This document shows, piece by piece, positions 18,241-28,941 of a DNA stretch of 64,000 bases; positions within the stretch are counted from its first letter, which is position 1, and each line of letters opens with the position of its first letter. A program made the translations under genes and the position numbers. The notes under the pieces are model-generated. The model saw nothing but the letters and a program-made list of their open reading frames with translations, did no database searches and had not been told where the DNA came from. Origin of the DNA: Piscicola geometra (lineage: Eukaryota; Annelida; Clitellata; Hirudinida; Piscicolidae); NCBI GenBank assembly GCA_943735955.1, contig OX030964.1:1411075-1475074 (forward strand). The letters run 5' to 3'.

Positions 18241-19760
18241 TCTAGAAGACGTGGGGCCATAAACTTCTTTCAAAGCGTTACTCAGCCAATCGTCCTACAT
18301 CTTACGAAGTTTGAACTTCACTGTTTTGCGTATGTTGATGTATGCATCTCTCCTTGTCGTGGACTTGGGGTTGGCGAGATGAGCTTCGTCGAGATGGTGT
18401 TTGTTATCCAATAACTGCTTGATGACTTCGCTGTTTGTGTCAAACCAGTCCTTGTTCTTCTTGATCTGGAGTCCCAGAGTCTCTGAAGCTGCGGTGGAAA
18501 TTAGCTTTCTAAGTGACGCCCAATCTTCCTCCACATTCTGGTTATTCGGAGATCTTCTTAAGCGTCCACAAAAGACTGCTTGCAGCTGGCACAATTGAGC
18601 TTGGCGATATTCAGCCGTTTTGGAACCTTTTTGCCTTGCGGGCGTCGTTTCGGCTGAATGCAGATGTTGAGCTTGGTGATAATGAGACGGTGGTCTGTCC
18701 AGCATTCAGCACCACACACTGACTTGGTCACTCGTACATCTTGCATGTCCTTCTTCCTCACGATGACGTAGTCGATAAGATGCCAGTGCTTTGAGCGAGG
18801 GTGCATCCATGACGTCCGATTACGAGTAGGAAGGCGGAAGATCGTGTTTGTGATCACAAGATCATGTTCAGCGCAAGTCTGGAGCAAGAGAAGGCCGTTG
18901 CTGTTGCAGTGGCCCACTCCATGATGTCCGAGGACTCCTTCCCAGGCAGCGTTGTCCTTGCTAACTCTTGCGTTGAAGTCACCTAGCAAGACGAGTTTGT
19001 CCCCCTTTGGAAAGTCGGCAATGACAGTGTGAAGTTCTTCATAGAACTTTGCTTTTACTTCATCTGGGTTGGTCATGGTTGGGGCGTAGGCGCTGATGAT
19101 GGTAAGATGCTTCCTTCCACCCATCAGTGAGACGTTCATGGTCATGAGCCTGTCGTCAACTCTTTTGGGAAGTCCTGCCAATTTCTCGACAGGAGTTGTC
19201 TTAACTGCAAAGCCAACACCTGCTTCACGTCGTTTTTCGCAGGGTCTGCCACTCCAGAAGAATGTGTAGCCAGAGCCTCTTTCGCAAAGCTCTCCTTCTT
19301 CCGCAAGCCTGGTCTCGCTCAAGGCTGCGATGTCAATGCCGTATCTGGCGAGTTCTTGACTTATCAGGGCTGTTCTCCTCTGGGGTCTGTCCACATCGAC
19401 TCTGTCTAAGAGTGTCCGAACATTCCATGTGCCCAGTTTAAGAAGCAATATTTTGATTTTTTTGTTTCTACCGCTTTTGTAGGGTCCCAACCAACCACGG
19501 TGAGCTGGCCAGAAAAGTTTGGAATAGGCAATTTTCAAGGCACCTTTTCTAGCCACTTCCTCATGCCAGGAGGTGAGCAGTGCATTCCTGAAAAGGGCTG
19601 CTTAGTCGCCCAGGGGGCTGCCGGACTCCACCGCTGTTCCATATCGGCGAAGAACGACCCAATGTCCTGAGCCGCCTGTGTGCATGGTTACGCCTACGAC
19701 TCCCAGTGTACCCACACTTGCCGCTTCGTCGCTTGCCTGTCGCCACAGAATTTGTCGAAT
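18230..19760 (-). pseudogene. LINE apurinic-type endonuclease domain
   Basis: A 332-codon open frame (18558-19556) with the exonuclease-endonuclease-phosphatase fold used by LINEs to nick target DNA. Motifs in order: LGTWNVRTL, IDIAALSETRL (metal-binding Glu), AGVGFAVKT, LTIISAYAP, LVLLGDFNARV (catalytic Asp-Phe-Asn), LIDYVIVR and CWTDHRLI (catalytic Asp-His). The endonuclease looks intact. Downstream, 18295-18705 continues in other frames and duplicates the segment at 17450-17760. The RT half is missing here. Proteins of this type are often annotated craniofacial development protein 2-like. Confidence 0.88.
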
Positions 19761-20282
19761 GAGGTGAATGAATGACTAAAAGTGACTTGCGCGATGAATT
19801 GGATTAAAGTGAGAAAGAGTTGCGCAATTCGTCGATCTCACTCTCTCGCCCGAGACCATCTTGATCCAGTAGCAGGAGAGTCGAGACGGCTGGAGATGGA
19901 AACGGGTGCAGTGGATGGTCATGAGGTTCTTCGTGTCTCGTCATGCCCTCAGCGTTCCACAACGCTTTGCTGAGAATCGCCTTCTTGACCGTTGCCCATC
20001 TATTGGTTCTTACGCTCCGTCCGCCGATTCCAGTTTTCACGTGCATAGGTAGACATACCTACACCACTGCGCACGTTGCAGTTCCAATTTTTGTTCCAAG
20101 CCCTGGAACAGAGAGTCAAGTTAGTTATAGCGCCAACAACCCGCTTTCGCCCCTTCAGCATTTAGCATTATCCATGGAGTGCCACGAGGAGGCATGCTGT
20201 TGGACTTTGAAACAGAGCCTGCAACGCAGGTCGACCTTTTCTCAATTTTTCTTGGGGAACCCCCGGACCAAGAGGAAACCCA

Positions 20283-21800
20283 CTAAGAGTCTTGCTCCAC
20301 TTGCTCCACAATGTCGAGGGATAGGCTGCTAATAATGGCGGAGCCCAAGTATGTGAACTTGTCACTGGCCTCCAGCACCGGATTGTCGATTGTGATTGAG
20401 GGTGGAACAGGAATGTCTTGACCCATGATGTTGGTTTTCTTGATACTGATGGTCAGACTGAATTCCTTGCAAGCCTGAGCAAAGCGATTTATCAGCTGTT
20501 GAAGGTGTTTTTCCGTGTGTGACACCAGGGCCACATCATCAGCGAACAGCATGTCTCTGATGAGAACAGTGCGAATTTTTGTCTTTGCTCTTAGGCGTGC
20601 CATGTTCAGCAGTTTCCCGTCACTTCTGGTGTGTAGGTGGACATCTTCGGCAGACTCTTTAAATGCAAAGTTCAACAGCATCGAGAAGAAGATACCGAAT
20701 AAGGTAGGCGCTAGCACACAACCCTGTTTGACACCACACTTGATTGTGAAGGGTTCTGAGGTCTCCCCATCGTAGCTGACCACACTTTGCGTGTTTTTCG
20801 TGATAAGAAGTTGTAATGTTGAGCAGCCGAGGTGGACAGCCATTCTTCTTGAGCAGCCGAAACAAGCCGTTCCTGCTTACAAGGTCGAATGTTTTGGTTA
20901 GGTCGATAAAGACGATATACACTTTTTCTGGTGCTGATGCACGGAGAAGATCATGTCGACTGTGGATCTTCCTGATCTGAAGCCGCATTGCGATTCAAGA
21001 TACACGCGACTTGCTAGGACTTGGAAACGGTTGAGGACAACGCGGGCGAAAGCTTTACCCACAACGCTAAGCAGTGAGATGCCCCTGTAGTTGTTGCAGT
21101 CGCTGCGGTCGCCCTTGTTCTTATACAGGGTGACAATCTTCACATTGCGCATGTCCTGTGGAACTCTGTTTTTCCTCCAGCATAGACAAAGGAGCTTGTT
21201 AAATGGCTCTAGTAAAGACGGTTTACCGCATTTGATGATTTCTGGTGGAATGCCATCGTCTCCTGATGCTTTTCTACTCTTTAAGGCTTCGATATCTTTG
21301 CTGAGCTCGTCCATGGTTGGCTCGACATCCAGCTCCTTCTAGACTGGCAAATCTTCTATGGCGTCCAGTGCTATCTAAGCTCCAGATAGTGTTTGACCCA
21401 CCTTGCCATTTGCTTGTCTTTGTCTGTGATGGCCTCTCCTGATTTGGACCTCAAGGGTGCAGTCTTCTTTGCTGACTTGCCTGTTGATTTCTGGATGCTA
21501 CTTACGTTGCCAGCGTCTGACGCTTGTTGAATGCTATTCGCCAGTTGAAGCCAATAGTCATTTGCACAGCTTCGAACCGTCTGCTGGGCATTTCTTCGGG
21601 CAGCTTTCAACTCTTCGAAGGTGGACTGACTCGGGTCGCGTTTGTAATCAATCAATGCCTTTCTCTTGGCGTCAATAACAGGCTCAAGATCTGCCGCGTT
21701 CGCTACGAACCAATCAGTGTTCTTGTGTTCTTTTTTGCCATACATTAGCAGGGCCAGATGCTGTGAGAAGGCGTAGAGTGAGGATTCTCTCTATGCCGCG
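20283..21800 (-). pseudogene. LINE reverse transcriptase (broken)
   Basis: Upstream (on the - strand) of the endonuclease fragment and a separate copy. 21371-21745 is the pre-RT region (KNTDWFVANAADLEPVIDAK, ANDYWLQLANSIQQASD). 20898-21314 has RKASGDDGIPPEIIKCG, NYRGISLLSVVGKAFARVVL and ESQCGFRSGRSTVDMIFSV. 20659-20988 has VYIVFIDLTKTFDLVSR. 20283-20843 has IKCGVKQGCVLAPTLFGIFF, catalytic LFADDVAL and the KFTYLGS motif. Several frameshifts separate the blocks, so no full protein is possible. The C-terminal region is absent. Confidence 0.87.
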
Positions 21801-21849
21801 GGAAGGAGGTTCGAACATGCAAAGCAGGGTGTTCATGATAGTCTCCTCT

Positions 21850-22245
21850 TTTGGCTTCGATTAATTAATTCAAAAATAAATTGTGAGAATGTCGTTGAAT
21901 CCTATTTGGAAGTTTTATACAAAATGTCAATCTGACTAAAGCAAAGCAAAAAATTTTTGTTGTTGAAAAACTTTTATTTTTTGGCTTAAAATATACGCTT
22001 GTTTGGATTTACTTATTAAACTGGCATTGTCATCGTTAAATACTATTTTTTCATTTTTAATAAAAGTTGGAAAAAAGTTTGGTTTCGGCCGAAAATCTGA
22101 TTACAATTTCGGTTTCGGCCGAAAATTTATATTCAATTTCGGCTTAATTTCGGTTTCGGCCGAAAATGTGATTTTAATTTAGGCCTAATTTTGGTTTCGG
22201 CCAAATAAAAATATCTGTTTCGGTCGGTCTCTAATCCTAAATGCA
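21850..22245. mobile_element. hAT-like terminal remnant with TTTCGGCCGAAA motifs
   Basis: Four copies of TTTCGGCCGAAA or near variants lie between 22080 and 22205, ending GTCGGTCTCTAA. Palindromic GGCCGAAA arrays next to a GACCGACC end are typical of some hAT termini. No transposase seen; the other end was not found. Confidence 0.45.
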
Positions 22246-23065
22246 TCAACTCTTCTTTTATGCCTTGACTTTTCATCTGCTTTGATACTGTCGATCATAC
22301 TCTTTTATTAAATGTTTTAGATTCTTCCTTTTATATTTTTAGATCTTCCCTTAATTGGCTTAAATCATATCTTTCTGAGCGAAGTTCTTATGTATCAATG
22401 GAATCTTCTCGTTCTTCATCTGTTTCTTTATCTTATGGTATTCCACAGGGCTCAATCCTTGGTCCTTTACTTTTTATTCTCTATACCTCGGAACTACCTA
22501 ATATTATTTCTTCATCTTCCTTAAATAGTCAAATTTATGCTGATGACTCCTATATTTATACATCTTTCACTGACTCTTCTTGTGCTGTGGTATGAGTGTT
22601 GGTATTGTGGTGATGAAATAATTTTTTATTTATGGTGATAGTGATTTTTTGGCAGTGATTGTCACGGTGGGGTGGGTGAGGTTGGATTATTGAGGTTGAT
22701 TGTGTGTTTATATATATATTTCAATTTATATATATACATATATTGGTAATGGTCTAAAAACCGTTTTATTTAACAAATTTATTTGAAGAGCGCCTTTGTT
22801 CACTTAGTAAAGGGCGCTATACAAATCATTAGTGATTGAATGATTGATCTTTTCTTAACCTTGCTGTTAATGAAATAACTCTCTGTCTTCAATCTATTAT
22901 TTTTTTGGCTTCATCTATGTTTCTCAAACTAAACCCTGACAAAATTGAACTCATATTTCAATAAAAAATTTTTACTATTCCTCCCTTTTTTCAGTTTTGC
23001 CTCCCCCTTCTTCATTATCTCTAAACCCTTCATCTTTTATGCGTAGCCTTGGTTTTATCTTAACC
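22230..23065 (+). pseudogene. L2/CR1-like LINE, 5' half of interrupted reverse transcriptase
   Basis: Translates to FDTVDHTLLLNVLDS, then SYGIPQGSILGPLLFILYTS and catalytic YADDSYIYTS at about 22531. After a 265-bp foreign repeat (22588-22855) it resumes with LAVNEITLCLQSI and FLKLNPDKIELIF, reaching MRSLGFIL near 23055. The missing thumb region continues at 27870-28436 after a 4.8-kb block of other elements. Contains stops; inactive. Confidence 0.82.
22588..22855 (+). repeat. Short interspersed repeat with GCGCTATACAAAT end, copy 1
   Basis: Starts around GGTATGAGTGTTGGT and ends AAAGGGCGCTATACAAATCA followed by GATTGAATGATTGAT units. About 75 percent similar by eye to 47830-48088, sharing AAAACCGTTTTATTTAAC. 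Interrupts a LINE reading frame, so it is a discrete insertion. No pol III box seen; it may be a LINE 3' end that moved on its own. Confidence 0.75.
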
Positions 23066-23583
23066 TAACCTAACCTAATCTTATTCTAACCTGTCTTTAA
23101 CTTAGGTAGTCGCATAAAATTTTCAAATTATCTTTTCGCAAGTGAAATTATAATTTTCTGAAAAAGGAGTTTCAAACAAAATTAAATATATTAAAAAACG
23201 ATTAGTTATAACAAAGATAGAGCCATTTAAAAGTTGAATATAGCATCAAAGATTTTACATGGTATTAGGCCCTATGTGTTAATAATTAGGGCCTAACAGT
23301 TAGGCTAAAAAAGTGACGCACACTTCTAAGTATGCTTTAAATCAAGTTTGCGGATTGTGTAAGCAACATAATTCAAACTTCATTAATTTTTTACATAAAA
23401 TAAGTTTCATTTATTAATAATTTTAAAATTACAATAAATAAATAATTTTTTTATTGCTTTAATTACAAAAAATGAACACAATCAAGGAAAAAATCAAGTG
23501 TTATACTATAACTTATAGTTAATTTAAATAAATATAAAGACGTTTTTATAGTTTTTAATATGAAATATGAACACAATCATTAA

Positions 23584-25553
23584 CCCATTAACGCATGACT
23601 CAAAGGAATTAATTAATTTTTTAACATTTTATTGAAAACCCGATTCTAACAAATAAAATCAAAAAATTAGTCTGAAATATTTTATACAAAAAAAGTTATG
23701 ATGAAAATAAAAAATGTCCTTAAAAAAGGACGCTATGCATTGCTACCGACGGTAATCACGATTCGTGGTAGATGCTGAAGCACTCCAAATGTAAAGCTAC
23801 ATTACATTTAAGGCATTTCTTTTCCACTTTCTTTCCACATTGCTTGCATCTTTTTTGGCCATCTTCAATTTTACCAATAAAATGATCTTTTCCATCGTAT
23901 CGGACATCTGCAATCACGCTTTTAGCTAAATTCATGGATCCTTTTTTTTCTTTTTTGATCTGTTTGAAACCATATGAAAAAATTATAAATATTTCAGTTT
24001 AACATGAATAATAATAAAAACTCACATCAATTTGGCCTAGAATTGATTTCACAACCTGACGTCTAAACTGCACACATGTAAATTTTTCATTTTTATTATA
24101 CTTTTTAAAAATGCACCAGGCATTGTGGACAGAGGCATCAATTAAAAAACCAAATAAAGGCCACCACCACTTTTTTAGCCTTATATTTATTCTAACATTT
24201 TCAATATTTTTATCCATTTGGTCCGTTCCACCCATGTAATTCGCTATTGAACTCTTCAGAGGCTCCTTGATACGGGTTACAATTTACCAAATACCCAAGC
24301 CTATTATTTAAGCACCAAACTTTATATCCAAACCTTATGGGTTTTCCTCTGATAAACTGTTTTGATGAATGCCTTCCATAATATGGCACCATTGATTCAT
24401 CAATCGCCAAATGACATTCTTTGGGCCAAAATTTGAGAAATCTTTCATTCATAGCATCAAATAATGGACGCACTTTGGCCATCTTGTCTAACTTATTAAT
24501 TTTCTCGTTGTCATTGCAATGCAAATATCTTAATAACTCTTCAAATCTGTTGACAGTCATAGCATTGCTTACAGCTAGATTGTGTACATCGTCGCTCTGT
24601 TCCCAGTACATCCTGCGGTTTGCCAAAGGAACATAACCTGAAAGCATGAGTATAGCCAGCACCACTCTATATTCATTTTCAGTAGCATTCAGCTGTTTTA
24701 GTTTTTGGCTGGCATATAAATTTGACATGTCTGTTATTAGCTTGATGACTGGTACATCCAAAAATAAATTAAACAATGTGAGAGGAGACATGTTTTCTAA
24801 ATTTGGTTTGTCCTCTGAACTATTATCTGCCAATAATCCAGTAGTAATGTCTTTTTTGGTCCATCTCCGATCAATTTTAATTTTTTTAGCTGGCCTTTTT
24901 ACAGCAGTTTCTTCTCTACTTATAGTGGTTTTCTCTTCCCCAATTTTGGAAATTACTATTTCTGCTTCTGCATTTAGCTGGTTTCTTGATAAATTATCTA
25001 GAGTACCTTCACCATCCTCGGGTCCACTATCCTCATCAGAGCAGTTTGGGTCAGTAGGAGGAATCATGACTATATCTGCTGAAAAGAAATCATTGTCATC
25101 TTCCAAAATACTAAGGACTTCATGAAGAGCGAATCTGAAAATAATTGTTTTTACCATCAGTATTACTGCATAGTGTCCTTAAAAAAGGACACTCAATAAA
25201 ACACAGTTTTTGGAAATAATATTACATGTAAAATAAAATTTATTTTAAATAAAGATATAAGAATGAATAACAATGAAATATTATTATACATTATGAATGG
25301 TAGACATTAAATAAAATTATAACTAACTTTTTTTCATGAGCCATGACAAAAACACAAAAAATTTAGTTATCGCCTTGAAAAATCAGAATATCGAAACAAT
25401 CTATCAATTTCAAATCACAAAAAAATTTTTAACAAAGACTTCAGTTTATATAGGACAGGATTAGCTGCAAAGATAATAAATATAATCAAGATAACTATTA
25501 TTAAAAAAACTTTTTATTGCTGTCCTTAAAAAAGGACAGTATGCGTTAATGGG
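23584..25553 (-). mobile_element. piggyBac transposon with TTAA target duplication
   Basis: Both flanks are TTAA (23580-23583 and 25554-25557). Both ends begin CCCATTAACGCAT in inverted orientation (13-bp terminal inverted repeats). A subterminal palindrome GTCCTTAAAAAAGGAC occurs at about 23716, 25172 and 25521. Length about 1970 bp. Carries a deleted transposase gene on the - strand. It lies inside the LINE that spans 22230-28436. Confidence 0.93.
23756..25157 (-). pseudogene. piggyBac transposase, core deleted, one intron
   Basis: DDE transposase that excises at TTAA. 24210-25157 encodes an acidic N-terminus and the start of the catalytic domain: LMLSGYVPLANRRMYW, then LAIDESMVPYYGRHSSKQF with the first catalytic Asp, and GYLVNCNPYQGAS. 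Just after this the sequence jumps, in another frame, to YMGGTDQMDKN (conserved late Asp) and KKWWWPLFGFLIDASVHNAW. About 140 codons containing the second catalytic Asp are missing. A 66-bp GT-AG intron (23960-24025) separates GQID from the last exon, 23756-23959. That exon encodes the Cys-rich tail RCKQCGKKVEKKCLKCN, then LHLECFSIYH, and stops with TGA. Inactive. Confidence 0.9.
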
Positions 25554-25717
25554 TTAATTATAATATTAAATATAATAAATAATTTTTATTATTATTTTTA
25601 ATGAATTAGTTTCTATAATTGTTTTGAAATTAATTAATGCATTTAATTATTAACAGAACAGCAAATATCTTAGTGATTGCTATTTGTCAATTAGCGCAAA
25701 AACTAAATCGATTATCC

Positions 25718-27732
25718 TATTTTGTTTTGTGAATAGCACACTAACTAAATTGAATATTCAATTTTAGTTTTCTATGGTTTTTTTAAAACTATCTTTTAAT
25801 ATGATTTCAAAAACTCGGATGCTCTCGCTTGTAGACCCCCGCCTTCATACAAACATATACTCATATAGTTTGATTGGCCCAGCGTTGATTAGTATGCATG
25901 CATTTGATTGGTCCACCAAACATAAAATGCACATACACACAAGCACACATCCATAACAATTATTGAAGACAAGTTTCCAATGTTTAAATAGCTGTGTGGT
26001 AATGCTAATAGGCAAAATAAAATAATTTAAGTTTTGCCTATGACATTTAGTGCTCTGACCAATATTATGCAACAACTTTTTTATTGAAAAATTTCACATA
26101 ATATTTTTTAATTTATTAAAAATGTTTTACTAGTAATATGGTGAAAAATATCTTATAAATTTAAAATATTCTATTTTACCAATTATTAAGTATTTCACGT
26201 AAAACTTAATTTTTAAAAGTTTAAACTTAATTGAAGGTAATAAAAACCTATTATTAAGTATTTCACGTAAGATAGTGCATCAATTGTTTTTATTCTCGAA
26301 AACCATCCCACTGAGAATGTATGTTCCTTCCTTATTGAATAAGGCTTATTCATTCTCACTCATTCAACAACAACAAAATACAAAGGGCTAGAAGAGATTT
26401 GAGCTAACGAAAACCAAGCACATTCCATGTGCACCAGCAGAAGCAAAAGAGATCAGTCAAGAGAATGGAGCAGCCTATGGCCTGTTGGGTTTTGAAGTGA
26501 CTTGCCCACTAACAGTGAAATAGGTCTTTTTTTCAACATTATGACACTGTTCTATAATATTTTCAAACCCATTATCAACTTAATTTAACCACCTATTTTG
26601 TATCATGGTAGCTGACATTGATAAAAAGAAGATTTAAAATAAAACATGTCAGGACTATCCAAGAAGAAATATTCTGACTGCTGATAGGCAAAAGAAAATA
26701 CTTTAAAATTATGAAACATCTACCCACGTTTTATTAGTAAAACATGCTGATGACTTTTAGTCCTCTGACCAATATTATGCCAACATTTTTTTAGTGAACA
26801 ATTTCACATAATATTTTTACATTTTTAACATATCGAGTTTAATAAAGTGGTAAAAACTTAATTTTTAAACGACTGTGAACAGATTTGAATTTGTTAAAGC
26901 TGCAAAGGATATGCTGCAAATTAGACTCTAATAATTAGAGCAATAAATCATTTCGATGAAATTTTTTCGACTTTGATTGTTTCTCTCTTTTTCATTCAGG
27001 TCATATTCTAGAAGTAAATAAGCCATAATTCTTGTTCATTTTACGATATATCTCGTATCAAATAGTTGCCGAAAGATTAAAAAAAATGGCCGCCTTTATT
27101 TATCATTATTTTCATGTCTTACATACATCAGCTGATATTAGTAAATAAACAGTGCCGTTAGCTATAAAATGTTAATCTTAAAGCTGCGTAATATATGTTT
27201 TAGTCATGTTTTTACACAAGTAGTGACCAATCAAAGTCATGCATATATTAACGCTGGGCCAATCAAACTACTTATAAATGTATGGGTATATGTTTGTATG
27301 AAGGCGGGGGTCTCCAAGCGAGAACAACCAAAAACTCCACTTTTCTAGCAAATCACTGAACAGAGCAGCAAATTGCCGAAAGTGGTGCCTAGCTGACAAA
27401 GTTGCCATTTAATATTTTAATTTTATGGATTTGCTGCTCTGTTCAGGGATTTGCTAGAAATGTGAAATTTTCAACATCATATCAAAGGATAGTTAGAAAA
27501 AACCTAAAAAAAAACAAAAATTGAATATTTAATTTAGTTTTTGGGCTAATTGACAAAACTATTTGACAAGTTTGTCAAAAAGGTACCAATTTCGGCAATT
27601 TGCTGCTCTATTCAGAAATTTACTAGATCGGTGGAATTTTCGAAATCATATCATAGGATAGTTTAAAAAAAACCATAGTAAACAAAAATTGAATATTCAA
27701 TTTAGTTGGTGTGCTATTCACAAAACAAAAAA
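25718..27732. repeat. 2-kb element with long imperfect inverted ends
   Basis: Left end 25718-25820 (GTGAATAGCACACTAACTAA, CTATGGTTTTTTTAAAACTA) is repeated inverted at 27640-27732. A second inverted pair lies inside: 25825-25925 and 27220-27325 share GACCCCCGCCTTCATACAAA. Direct repeats of a CTCTGACCAATATTATGC block occur at 26055 and 26762, and CAAATTGCCGAAA/TTTGCTGCTCTGTTCAG blocks recur near 27350-27660. No transposase found, so it looks like a non-autonomous or foldback-type element. Confidence 0.7.
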
Positions 27733-27869
27733 ACACTAAACATATCATTCTTTTCGAAGAATATTTCTCTTAACACATGCGTTTTTTCTCATATATAGGC
27801 AGCCAAGATTATTCTCGGTTCTTCTCTGAACAATTTGATGTAACAATATATTGAATAGACATACGTGAT

Positions 27870-28436
27870 AGTTAAAGTTTAACTCTTCAAATTCTATCTG
27901 TTTCTAAATCTTGTTACTTCCAAATTTGTCGTATTAAACAGCTTCTTCCTTTTCTCGATGATCCTACTTTGCAACTTCTTGTATCTTCTCTATTGCTCTC
28001 CAGGATTGATTATTGCAACTCTCTTTACTATGGTCTCCCTGATACTACTTTAGCTCCTCTAAATAAAGGCTTTAATTGTGCTGCTCGTGCTCCTAAATTA
28101 ACTCATATTTCTCCTTATTTTAGTTTGTTACATTGGTTACCTTTGAGATCTAGAATGACTTTTAAGCTATGCCTAAATATGTTTAAAATTAATAACTGTA
28201 CCGCTCTAATTTATCTTAAAAAACTAATTAAACAACCCCCTAAATCTGGTCTAATATCATCGACCTTTAAACGTTCTTTTCGTTTTTCAGCTAAACACTC
28301 TTTTTCTCATCGTTCTTTTTCTTACTGTGGTCCTTTTTCATGGAATTCTTTAACTTCTTCTATAACTTCAACTAAGTCACTTATAGCTTTCCGTCGAGAC
28401 CTAAAGACACTATACAAACAATTAGTGATTGACTGA
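27870..28436 (+). pseudogene. L2/CR1-like LINE, 3' half of interrupted reverse transcriptase
   Basis: Continues the LINE broken at 23065: CYFQICRIKQLLPFLDDPTL, LSRIDYCNSLYYGLPD, THISPYFSLLHWLPLRSRM and a terminal WNSLTSSITSTKSL block ending at a stop at 28434-28436. The frame is open for 155 codons. It ends within about 30 bp of the SELENOF poly(A) signal on the other strand. Confidence 0.83.
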
Positions 28437-28462
28437 GTTAAGAAAGCAGAGAGACTCAACAA

Positions 28463-28468
28463 TTTATT
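28463..28468 (-). terminator. Poly(A) signal of SELENOF
   Basis: AATAAA on the - strand, about 475 nt after the stop codon and 22 nt beyond the predicted SECIS, in the order expected for a selenoprotein mRNA. Confidence 0.65.
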
Positions 28469-28489
28469 GGAGGTTGCAACCTGAGGACA

Positions 28490-28562
28490 GTCAGCTAGCG
28501 ACGTGCATCATGCTCTCAACTGCAGAGCTTTCGCATCGAGCAGTCATCGTGTCGATGCCGAC
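28490..28562 (-). promoter_or_regulatory. SECIS element in the SELENOF 3' UTR
   Basis: RNA element that recruits SBP2 and eEFSec so UGA is read as selenocysteine. On the - strand the SECIS core is ATGAC (28543-28547) opposite TGAT (28507-28510), giving the non-canonical A-G quartet. Helix II pairs TGCTC with GAGCA, then TGC with GCA. The apical loop opens with unpaired AAA (28529-28531), 12 nt after ATGA, a typical spacing. Helix I pairs CGAC (28551-28554) with GTCG (28499-28502). It lies about 390 nt after the SELENOF stop. Structure was folded by eye, not by a program. Confidence 0.75.
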
Positions 28563-28941
28563 TGCTCCAAGAAGCAACCTCCATTCACGAGTCTTCATGC
28601 ATAATACTTCACAAAAATCATTTAAAATATTTGATAATAATTTATCATAAATTAATTATAGTGAAGCAGTATAAAGTAATGGAATCAATTCATCATTGGT
28701 GAGTTGAAGAGGAGAATGGATGGAGGTTAGCTTGAAGATTCTAAGAAAAAGAATAAAAGTGAATGGAGGATAGCTCCAATGCGCTGGTGACAGCAAGAGA
28801 ATTTCAATTATTAGTTTGGATTTCAAATAAATTATTGAATTCATTCACACTGCCTTTAAAATTATTTAAATGAATAAATATTAATTTTTTTAAATCAAGA
28901 AAGTAAATATATAAAAACAAAAAATAATAATAAATAAGACA

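Noticed and set aside
23065..23090. Telomeric (TTAGG)n-like array, read on the minus strand
   Set aside because: Only about three CCTAA units, inside a LINE remnant; too short to indicate a telomere or to assign the organism to arthropods.
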